This document shows positions 1 to 5,472 of a stretch of DNA of 6,128 nt, one piece after another. A model generated the notes under the pieces. That model saw only the letters and a program-made list of their open reading frames with translations. It made no database searches and had not been told where the DNA came from. Source of the stretch: an uncultured Bacteroidales bacterium. Lineage in GTDB: Bacteria > Bacteroidota > Bacteroidia > Bacteroidales > Lentimicrobiaceae. Within the stretch, counting starts at the first letter, position 1, and each line of letters starts with the position of its first letter. The position numbers and the translations under genes were made by a program. The stretch is taken from NCBI GenBank assembly GCA_937864935.1, contig CALMDN010000506.1, positions 1 to 6,128 of the forward strand, in the 5' to 3' direction.

Positions 1-74
1 AGCCATGTTTCGGCTCCTTTATGCCTGACATCCTGTAGGTTATGTTTTCAACCGCACAACACATTAAAAGTAAC
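1..74. other. Left-edge intergenic sequence, no gene seen
   Basis: No convincing coding frame, RNA gene or terminator is visible before the promoter element at 75. A stop codon (TAA at 71-73) closes the transporter's frame, so the transporter does not extend leftward. The stretch may be the upstream control region of the transporter or the tail of a gap after an unseen neighbour. Confidence 0.5.
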
Positions 75-82
75 TAAATTTG
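75..82 (+). promoter_or_regulatory. Bacteroidetes -7 promoter element (TAAATTTG) ahead of the transporter gene
   Basis: The octamer TAAATTTG fits the Bacteroidetes primary sigma factor -7 consensus TAnnTTTG at every fixed position. No good -33 TTG element lies at the usual spacing; the nearest T-rich stretch (TTTTC at 45-49) is about 25 bp upstream, too far. If used, transcription would begin near 87-90, giving a leader of about 15 nt before the ATG at 104. The last bases of the element coincide with a TTG codon at 80 that could otherwise be read as the gene start, so the site argues for the ATG. Exact -7 match is seen; promoter function is inferred. Confidence 0.5.
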
Positions 83-103
83 TACGATCCAAAAACTCTG
101 GCG

Positions 104-1729
104 ATGATTTCTCAGGTTGATGAAATTCAGAAAGATACGGAATACGATCCGCTGGATATGCACAACTACCGGATTGAGAAGCTGCCGAAGCGGGAAAAAA
201 CAGGCTTTGAGCGCTGGCTTGCCGTTGCAGGACCAATTTTGGCTGTGATTACGTTTGTGCTGTTTGCTTTTGTGCTGAAGCTTCCTTTCCTTCAGAACAT
301 CGACCCATCGCAACTGGTATCAGAAGAAGCGAAGAAAGCCTTTGAAAAAACAGGTTCACTGGCTTTCACCCGTGCCAACGAATTGATGCTGGCGATCTTC
401 GTTGCGGGCATTATTTTGTGGATTACCGAAGCCATACCAAATTACCTGACATCGCTTATCATCATCGTGAGCCTTGTACTTACGGGTGTTTTAAAAGAGA
501 AAGTGGCCTATGCCCAGCTTGGCCATCCTGTTATGTGGCTCAACATCATGTCGTTTGTGTTGGCCAGTATGCTGGTGGCTACCGGTGTTGCCAAGCGGTT
601 TGCGCTGTGGTTTATCCTGAGGTTCGGTAAGAGTGCCGGCAGAATTTTCATGAGTTTTATTGTAATCAATGTGGTGTTGTCGGCATTCATTTCAGCCACT
701 ACAGCCAAAGCAGCCATCCTTCTTCCGATATTTATGGTAATTGCGGCCATTTATGGAGCGCGGGGCGGAAACAACCGCAACAATTTCGGGCGGAGCATCG
801 TACTTCAGAACCTCTTTTACATCAACATCGGAGCCAGCGGCTTCCTTACGGGCTCAGGGGCGAACCTGCTGGCTGCAGCCCTGATTGCCGGGGCAACCGG
901 TACCACGGTTTTCTTCTCGGACTGGCTATTGGCCATGTTTCCGGTTATGATTGGCCTGATCCTGATTGGCTATCTGCTGGCTATGAAAGTATTTTTTCCG
1001 CTTTCACCGCAGGAAAGGCTTCCGCAGATTGAAGGAGGCATGCAGCGCCTGCGGGAGGAGTACAATAAACTCGGAAAAATTTCCCTTCAGGAACTCAAAG
1101 CGGTGATCATCTTCCTGCTGATTCTCGGGTTCTGGTCAACCGACCGTCTTCATGGCATCAGCCCAACGGCTGTGGCCTTCGTGGGTGGCATTGTTGCCCT
1201 GCTCCCACGCATCGGCATTGTAAAATGGAACGAAGTTGATGTACCCTGGCACCTGATGCTGTTCTCGGCCGGAGCGTATACCCTGGGTTCAGGCCTCGAT
1301 GCCACCGACCTTCCTTCGATCAGTGTAAATGCCTTTTTCGACCATCTGGGGATCAGCAGCCATACCCCTTTCTGGGTGCTCTACCTGATCCTGACCGGGG
1401 TAATGATCTTCAGCGCGCTGCTCTTTCAGAGCAAGACCATGCGGGCTATGATCTTTATCCCCATAGCCATCGGTGTTGCAAACCGCTTCGGATTCGATGC
1501 CCTGAGCCTGGCACTTCCTGTAGCTTTTATGATTGAGCATGTTTATGTGCTGCCATTCAACAGTAAACCAGCCGCCTTGCTCTACGAAACCGATCAGTAC
1601 AGCCTTACCGATACCTTCAGGTTCGGGTTTACCATCATGGTGATCGCATGGCTGCTCAATATTCTGGCCGGTGAAACATGGTTCAGGCTGCTGGGGATTA
1701 CACCCAACGGCGTTTTTGGCTGGTTCTGA
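104..1729 (+). CDS. DASS/SLC13-family anion (dicarboxylate/sulfate-type) transporter
   Basis: Inner-membrane carrier of the divalent anion:sodium symporter superfamily, whose members move di- and tricarboxylates, sulfate or similar anions; the substrate cannot be told here. Numbering from the ATG at 104 (541 aa), a charged N-terminal tail of about 40 residues is followed by some 14-16 hydrophobic segments, e.g. 43-61, 93-112, 144-163, 180-196, 275-299, 331-344, 422-441 and 507-523. Family landmarks are ITEAIP (107-112), ISATTAKAAILLPI (196-209), a TPPN-like loop TGSGAN (249-254), and in the second half FQSKTMRAMIFIP (441-453) with LPFNSKPAALLY (483-494). The repeated SNT sodium-binding motifs of the family are altered to SAT and QSKT, with lysines at 202 and 444. 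Length is normal. A TTG at 80 is in frame and would add 8 residues; ATG 104 is preferred because the -7 element overlaps the TTG. Gene 2 follows after 66 bp. Family assignment is firm; coupling ion and substrate are unknown. Confidence 0.88.
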   Translation: MISQVDEIQKDTEYDPLDMHNYRIEKLPKREKTGFERWLAVAGPILAVITFVLFAFVLKLPFLQNIDPSQLVSEEAKKAFEKTGSLAFTRANELMLAIFVAGIILWITEAIPNYLTSLIIIVSLVLTGVLKEKVAYAQLGHPVMWLNIMSFVLASMLVATGVAKRFALWFILRFGKSAGRIFMSFIVINVVLSAFISATTAKAAILLPIFMVIAAIYGARGGNNRNNFGRSIVLQNLFYINIGASGFLTGSGANLLAAALIAGATGTTVFFSDWLLAMFPVMIGLILIGYLLAMKVFFPLSPQERLPQIEGGMQRLREEYNKLGKISLQELKAVIIFLLILGFWSTDRLHGISPTAVAFVGGIVALLPRIGIVKWNEVDVPWHLMLFSAGAYTLGSGLDATDLPSISVNAFFDHLGISSHTPFWVLYLILTGVMIFSALLFQSKTMRAMIFIPIAIGVANRFGFDALSLALPVAFMIEHVYVLPFNSKPAALLYETDQYSLTDTFRFGFTIMVIAWLLNILAGETWFRLLGITPNGVFGWF

Positions 1730-1733
1730 TCCC

Positions 1734-1771
1734 GGTAACAAATGATTGGATGACCAATGCCTTTCATTACC
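1734..1771 (+). other. Imperfect stem-loop in the gap between the transporter and the next gene
   Basis: The 66-bp gap contains a perfect 5-bp inverted repeat, ATTGG (1745-1749) and CCAAT (1754-1758) around a 4-base loop, nested inside a second pair GGTAA (1734-1738) and TTACC (1767-1771). No T-run follows, so it is not a standard intrinsic terminator. It could be an RNA processing or stabilising hairpin, or chance. A TAACTTTA at 1784-1791 resembles the -7 consensus with one mismatch but lies only 5 bases before the ATG at 1796, too close for an ordinary promoter of that start. Confidence 0.25.
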
Positions 1772-1795
1772 CCTGGAAATGCTTAACTTTAAACC

Positions 1796-3253
1796 ATGAT
1801 TGAAGATCAGGTAAAAATACACGATAAATTCTCGGTTGAAATCAAGCTGGGTTTCAACGCCCGGCGCAAGCCGGCAGTGAGCGACTTTGCGGTGAATACC
1901 TGGATATTTGTCCCTAACAGCCTTGATATCAATCGCTCAACCTACGAGAAATCAGACTTCTATCGCGACCTGAAATCGAACATACGGCTGATTACTCCGG
2001 TATATCTCTTGCGTGACATTGCCCGACGCGATGTGGAGCCTTTTGTACTGCTCGAAAAATCCTTTGCCGATCTTGCTTCAAACCCGACACGCACAAAAAC
2101 TGCCGCATACGAATATCACATCAGGATGTTTGTTTCCATTGTCAAAAGTGCGCTCCGCAATGAGATTCAACACATTCAGGCAAACGGGAACGATGCGGAT
2201 TTTCAGTTTCTGATTCAGGAACTTACGGGAAACATTGAGACAATCGGAGCAAATTACCGCAACCTGCGGCGTATCATCAATGTGCCCACTGTAAGCAGGG
2301 AATTGATGAATTACTATCATTTCGGTGATGAATTTCTGAGTAACCTGTTCGAACAACATGCCTTTAAACTGCTCGATGGTCTCGGGAAAAGCGGACAACC
2401 GGATGAATCCACGCGTTTGAGCCTGCTTGAACTGATCAATACCGAAGTGAAGTACAAACGGGAGAAGGGATTCCCTGTGGTAGAAAAAAACAGTACTGAC
2501 AGAAACAGGGAATTGGTTTTCAGGCTCAGCCTGCTGAAGAAATATGCCGAAAACGAACTTTTTCTCAACACCAACCAACGCCGCGACGGCATCTGGATTG
2601 AGCAGGTTTACCTTAGCATTGCTGCCGGTTTATCGATGATCTTTGCAACAGCCGTGGCATTTTCCTTTCAGCAGAAATACGGCAACTTCACCATGCCGTT
2701 CTTTGTGGCCCTTGTTGTGAGCTATATGCTGAAAGACAGAATTAAGGAAGTTACCCGCTACTATTTTGCCCATAAACTTGGGCGCCGATTTTTCGATCAC
2801 CGTACCGATATCAGCCTGAGCGAACACAGGATAGGCTGGAGTAAGGAGAGCATGCTGTTTACCCCTGAATATAAAATTCCCCGGGAGGTGATAAAAATAC
2901 GCAACCGCTCAGCCATTCTGGAAGCTGAGAACCGGAATAACCGCGAACAGATTATCCTGTACCGCAAACTGGTAAGGCTCAACCGCCAGAGCCTGAATGA
3001 ATGCAGTCAGTATCCGACCGGTGGCATGAACGACATCATCCGCTTTAATGTTTCCAACTTCATTCAGAAAATGGATAATCCGGTGGTACCCCTTTATGCC
3101 CCGGGGGAGGATGGCAAAATCGAAATTATCAAGGGAGAAAAGATGTATTACATCAACCTGATCATGCAATTGAAAAGCGAAGATCAGTCGGAATACAAAC
3201 GTTACAGGATCGTGCTTAACCGCAAAGGAATAAGGGAAATTGAGAAATTCTGA
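1796..3253 (+). CDS. Uncharacterised protein with a central two-helix membrane hairpin
   Basis: I do not recognise this 485-residue protein as a named family. It has no signal peptide. Residues 1-265 look soluble and charged: an N-terminal part with likely beta strands (about 1-70), then a mostly helical stretch (about 75-260). Two hydrophobic segments follow at about 271-290 and 298-312, separated by a short loop (QQKYGNF), forming a hairpin. A basic juxtamembrane stretch comes next (KDRIKEVTRYYFAHKLGRRFF, beginning near 313), then a C-terminal domain of about 150 residues rich in Arg, Asn and Glu, ending in probable beta strands (KMYYINLIMQL, YKRYRIVLNRKG). Short loop and basic flanks suggest both soluble domains face the cytoplasm, an inference. 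No catalytic signature, Walker motif or zinc site is visible. The ATG at 1796 is preceded by A-rich sequence without a Shine-Dalgarno. The stop lies 6 bp before gene 3, implying co-transcription. A long uninterrupted frame and start-stop packing make it clearly a real gene. Confidence 0.85.
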   Translation: MIEDQVKIHDKFSVEIKLGFNARRKPAVSDFAVNTWIFVPNSLDINRSTYEKSDFYRDLKSNIRLITPVYLLRDIARRDVEPFVLLEKSFADLASNPTRTKTAAYEYHIRMFVSIVKSALRNEIQHIQANGNDADFQFLIQELTGNIETIGANYRNLRRIINVPTVSRELMNYYHFGDEFLSNLFEQHAFKLLDGLGKSGQPDESTRLSLLELINTEVKYKREKGFPVVEKNSTDRNRELVFRLSLLKKYAENELFLNTNQRRDGIWIEQVYLSIAAGLSMIFATAVAFSFQQKYGNFTMPFFVALVVSYMLKDRIKEVTRYYFAHKLGRRFFDHRTDISLSEHRIGWSKESMLFTPEYKIPREVIKIRNRSAILEAENRNNREQIILYRKLVRLNRQSLNECSQYPTGGMNDIIRFNVSNFIQKMDNPVVPLYAPGEDGKIEIIKGEKMYYINLIMQLKSEDQSEYKRYRIVLNRKGIREIEKF

Positions 3254-3259
3254 CAGCCG

Positions 3260-4414
3260 ATGAATAAAACCCTGCTGCTTGCCCTGATGATTGCCGGCTT
3301 TGTTACAACAGGCCTGAGCTGTCGCTCACAGAGAACCCCGGAGAATGTTGGTTCAGTGAACATTTTCCTGAGGGTCGTTTGTCAGCTGCCACAGGTGCTG
3401 GTCGAGAGTTCAGGTGTGGCCCTGGAAGGCAACAACCGGATATGGTCGCACGAAGATTCAGGCAATCCGAATGAATTGTATTGTATTGATTCTACCGGCA
3501 CTGTAATCAGAACGCTTGAAATTGCCAATGCCATCAATACCGATTGGGAGGATATGGCAACCGATAACGAGGAAACCTGGTATGTGGCTGATGCCGGCAA
3601 CAACAACAACAACCGCACCGACCTTACCATCTTCCGCATTCCCGCTCCAGAAACCGTGAATGGGTCTGAGGTCACCGCGGGAATTATCCGCTTCAGCCTG
3701 AGCGATCAGACAGCATTTCCCCCACCGGCCACTCAACGCAATTTCGATATTGAGGCCATGATCTGGGTTGATGACTCCCTGTTCCTGTTCACCAAAGACC
3801 GAAGCAACCCGTTTACCGGAATCACCAAGATGTATGCTTTACCGGATGTGCCTGGTGAATACGTTGCACGTTTAGCAGGCTCATGCTTTATCGGTGCTGA
3901 TGAAGAATCCGGCAGGGTAACCTCTGCGGACATCAACCACCATACCGGTGAACTGGTGCTGCTCACCCACAAGGGAATTGTTTCATTTACAGATTATCCC
4001 AACCACCGCTTCTTCGAAGGAACCCGCACCGATTATGCCTTCACTGCACTCCCCGGACAGAACGAAGGGATTGCTTTTGTCAGTACCGGTAAACTTTACA
4101 TGACGGAAGAAGGGAACGGCAACAACCCGGGAAACCTCTATGAAATCAGGCTGCCGCAGTCACAGTTGTCATCCGGTGAGCAACCCGCCGGCAACCTGCT
4201 GCAGGTTTTTCCTAACCCATTTTCTGATCTGATCAAGGTGAGACAACCATCCTCTTCACTGATTGAACTGATTGACAATTCCGGCAGAATTCTCCATTCA
4301 GCAATATCCGGAGGGGAAACCAGCATAAATACAGATAAGCTGCAGCCAGGCCTTTATTTCCTCAGATCAGAATCAACTGAAGGCGTAGCAATACATAAGG
4401 TTATAAAAAATTGA
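3260..4414 (+). CDS. Exported beta-propeller-like protein with T9SS type A C-terminal sorting domain
   Basis: Predicted surface or secreted protein of 384 aa. The N-terminus is an export signal: K3, hydrophobic core 5-15, then GLSC at 18-21. This can be read as a signal peptidase I site (small-x-small, GLS|C) or a weak lipobox, although lipoboxes usually have Leu or Val at -3. Residues 43-298 carry motifs I associate with a group of predicted propeller proteins: ESSGVAL (49-55), HEDSGNPNELY (64-74), TDWEDMA (94-100), YVADAGNNNNNR (108-119), FDIEAM (162-167), a TSADINHHTGELVLLT stretch (221-236) and NEGIAF (268-273). The enzymatic role, if any, is unknown; phytase-like or SdiA-regulated-type propellers are possible relatives. 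Residues 313-384 form a T9SS sorting domain: VFPNPFSD (316-323), ELIDNSGRIL (335-344), LQPGLYFLRS (361-370) and a final HKVIKN. Start is only 6 bp after the stop of gene 2. The ATG is unambiguous because the signal peptide begins there. Confidence 0.85.
   Translation: MNKTLLLALMIAGFVTTGLSCRSQRTPENVGSVNIFLRVVCQLPQVLVESSGVALEGNNRIWSHEDSGNPNELYCIDSTGTVIRTLEIANAINTDWEDMATDNEETWYVADAGNNNNNRTDLTIFRIPAPETVNGSEVTAGIIRFSLSDQTAFPPPATQRNFDIEAMIWVDDSLFLFTKDRSNPFTGITKMYALPDVPGEYVARLAGSCFIGADEESGRVTSADINHHTGELVLLTHKGIVSFTDYPNHRFFEGTRTDYAFTALPGQNEGIAFVSTGKLYMTEEGNGNNPGNLYEIRLPQSQLSSGEQPAGNLLQVFPNPFSDLIKVRQPSSSLIELIDNSGRILHSAISGGETSINTDKLQPGLYFLRSESTEGVAIHKVIKN
3599..3613 (+). repeat. Five tandem AAC codons encoding an Asn run
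   Basis: Five identical AAC triplets encode Asn114-Asn118 within the YVADAGNNNNNR motif of the propeller-like protein. Identical synonymous codons make this a small trinucleotide microsatellite. Length change would be in frame and would alter only the loop between the conserved Asp-x-Gly and Arg positions. Confidence 0.7.
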
Positions 4415-4519
4415 ATTTCATTTATTTATCCTTATTTTCCGGGAGCTGAAATCATGCGGGTATCCTTGCCGGTGCTCTTTTTCTCTCTGGTTTTTTTTAT
4501 GCAGCTCAAATATTTTAGT

Positions 4520-4542
4520 AAAAGCATAAAAAACCTGCTTTT
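4520..4542. repeat. Inverted repeat AAAAGCA-N9-TGCTTTT upstream of the adhesin-domain gene
   Basis: AAAAGCA (4520-4526) and TGCTTTT (4536-4542) are perfect inverted repeats around a 9-base spacer, and end 6 bp before the -7 element at 4549. The position covers where a -33 element would sit, so it could be an operator. The five T residues at 4539-4543 also allow a weak terminator for the upstream gene, but the stem has only two G-C pairs. Chance in an AT-rich gap is a real possibility. Confidence 0.3.
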
Positions 4543-4548
4543 TCACGC

Positions 4549-4556
4549 TATATTTG
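4549..4556 (+). promoter_or_regulatory. Bacteroidetes -7 promoter element (TATATTTG) for the adhesin-domain gene
   Basis: TATATTTG fits TAnnTTTG at every fixed position. Transcription would start near 4561-4564, giving an A-rich leader of about 25-28 nt (including CAATAATCAAAAACCC) before the ATG at 4589. A clear -33 TTG at standard spacing is missing. The element lies inside the reading frame that would start at the earlier ATG 4454, which helps exclude that start. The rest of the 174-bp gap from 4415 is AT-rich and shows no other convincing site. Confidence 0.55.
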
Positions 4557-4588
4557 AATATCCAACCAATAATCAAAAACCCAAGCCT

Positions 4589-5401
4589 ATGAAAAGAGCA
4601 TTACTAATTGTTACAATGTTGTCGTTCAGTTTGTTAACATTTTCTCAGACCTTTCTGCTTGAAGAGTATTTCAACGATCCGGAAAACCTGCCTGCAACCT
4701 GGACTGCTGTGGATCAGGATGGTGACGGGAGTAACTGGTACGTTGACACCTATGATGCAGAAATTTATGCCGTTTCAAGGTCATACGACGGAACCGGACT
4801 AAACCCTGAGAATTACCTGATCTCTCCCCAGATTAATCTGACGGGCTTAACCGGCACAGTTAAACTGCGCTATACCATTCAGGTAGGCGATGAGGAGTAT
4901 TTTGCCGAGCATTACAAGGTAGCGGTTTCTACCACCGGCAATGCTGTTGCTGATTTCACCAATGTGGTGTTTGAGGAAACCTGCACTGCCGACGATTATT
5001 ATGAAGTGCCCCCTTTCTGGCACGAACGCATTGTTGATCTTACCGATTTCGTTGGTCAGAATATCTACCTTACCTTCTGCCACTACAACTGTTTTGACCA
5101 GTACAAACTCTTCCTCGACAGCATACAGGTAATCAATGCGGTGAATGTTGATGTTACGGATTATGATCTGGCCCGCGTATCAGTTTATCCGAATCCTGCC
5201 ACCGAAAGGGTATATGTAAAGGGTGAATTTGAAAATGCCCGCCTGTCGCTTACTACAGCCGAAGGACGCCTGGTATACACAGAGAACAACTTCAGCAGGC
5301 AGACCTCGGTGAATGTATCAGGTTTTGAGCGCGGAGTTTACCTTTTAAGACTGGAAACACAGAAAGGAATTCTGACCCGCAAGCTGGTGCTTGTGCATTA
5401 A
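4589..5401 (+). CDS. Exported cleaved-adhesin (choice-of-anchor J type) domain protein with T9SS type A sorting domain
   Basis: Predicted surface or secreted protein of 270 aa. Residues 1-20 are a signal peptide (K2, R3, hydrophobic 4-17, cleavage likely after FSQ at 18-20). Residues 22-184 form one beta-sandwich of the cleaved-adhesin type known from gingipain haemagglutinin regions: EEYFNDPENLPATWTAVDQD (25-44), DGDGSNW (44-50), ENYLISPQINL (74-84), KLRYTIQVGD (92-101), HYKVAVSTTG (108-117), DLTDFVGQNIYLTF (150-163) and DQYKLFLDSIQV (170-181). Such domains often bind proteins, haem or glycans, but no ligand can be inferred. Residues 196-270 are the sorting domain: RVSVYPNPATERVYV (196-210), AEGRLVY (224-230), RGVYLLRLE (248-256), RKLVLV (264-269). 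No catalytic domain is present. An in-frame ATG at 4454 would add 45 residues and displace the signal peptide; ATG 4589 is chosen on signal peptide and promoter position. It has its own promoter and a terminator 25 bp after the stop. Confidence 0.88.
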   Translation: MKRALLIVTMLSFSLLTFSQTFLLEEYFNDPENLPATWTAVDQDGDGSNWYVDTYDAEIYAVSRSYDGTGLNPENYLISPQINLTGLTGTVKLRYTIQVGDEEYFAEHYKVAVSTTGNAVADFTNVVFEETCTADDYYEVPPFWHERIVDLTDFVGQNIYLTFCHYNCFDQYKLFLDSIQVINAVNVDVTDYDLARVSVYPNPATERVYVKGEFENARLSLTTAEGRLVYTENNFSRQTSVNVSGFERGVYLLRLETQKGILTRKLVLVH

Positions 5402-5421
5402 GCCGAAAAACAATCAGACTG

Positions 5422-5455
5422 AAAAAGGCCACCCTATGCAGGATGGCCTTTTTTT
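5422..5455. terminator. Bidirectional intrinsic terminator between convergent genes
   Basis: An 8-bp stem, GGCCACCC (5427-5434) with GGATGGCC (5441-5448), has one C-A mismatch and a TATGCA loop. It is flanked by five A (5422-5426) on the left and seven T (5449-5455) on the right, so a U-tract follows the hairpin in either direction. It lies 25 bp after the stop of the rightward adhesin-domain gene and about 25 bp after the stop of the leftward YWTD gene. The plus direction has the longer U-tract and should be the stronger. Confidence 0.85.
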
Positions 5456-5472
5456 ATGCGGAATGTGCTGTT

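Noticed and set aside
1289..1822. A 177-codon open frame on the minus strand antisense to the end of the transporter gene
   Set aside because: It lies wholly opposite a well-supported transporter frame and its start overlaps the next gene. Its translation has low-complexity Gln/His/Gly composition without any domain, as expected of a shadow frame.
2078..2578. A 166-codon minus-strand frame inside gene 2
   Set aside because: It is antisense to the continuous 485-codon frame, has no recognisable motif or promoter, and overlaps another antisense frame.
4415..4460. Possible intrinsic terminator just after the propeller-like gene
   Set aside because: The sequence is AT-rich with T stretches but no stable GC-containing stem precedes them.
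4454..4588. N-terminal extension of the adhesin-domain protein from ATG 4454
   Set aside because: It would contain a promoter element and hide a canonical signal peptide; the composition differs from the rest of the protein.
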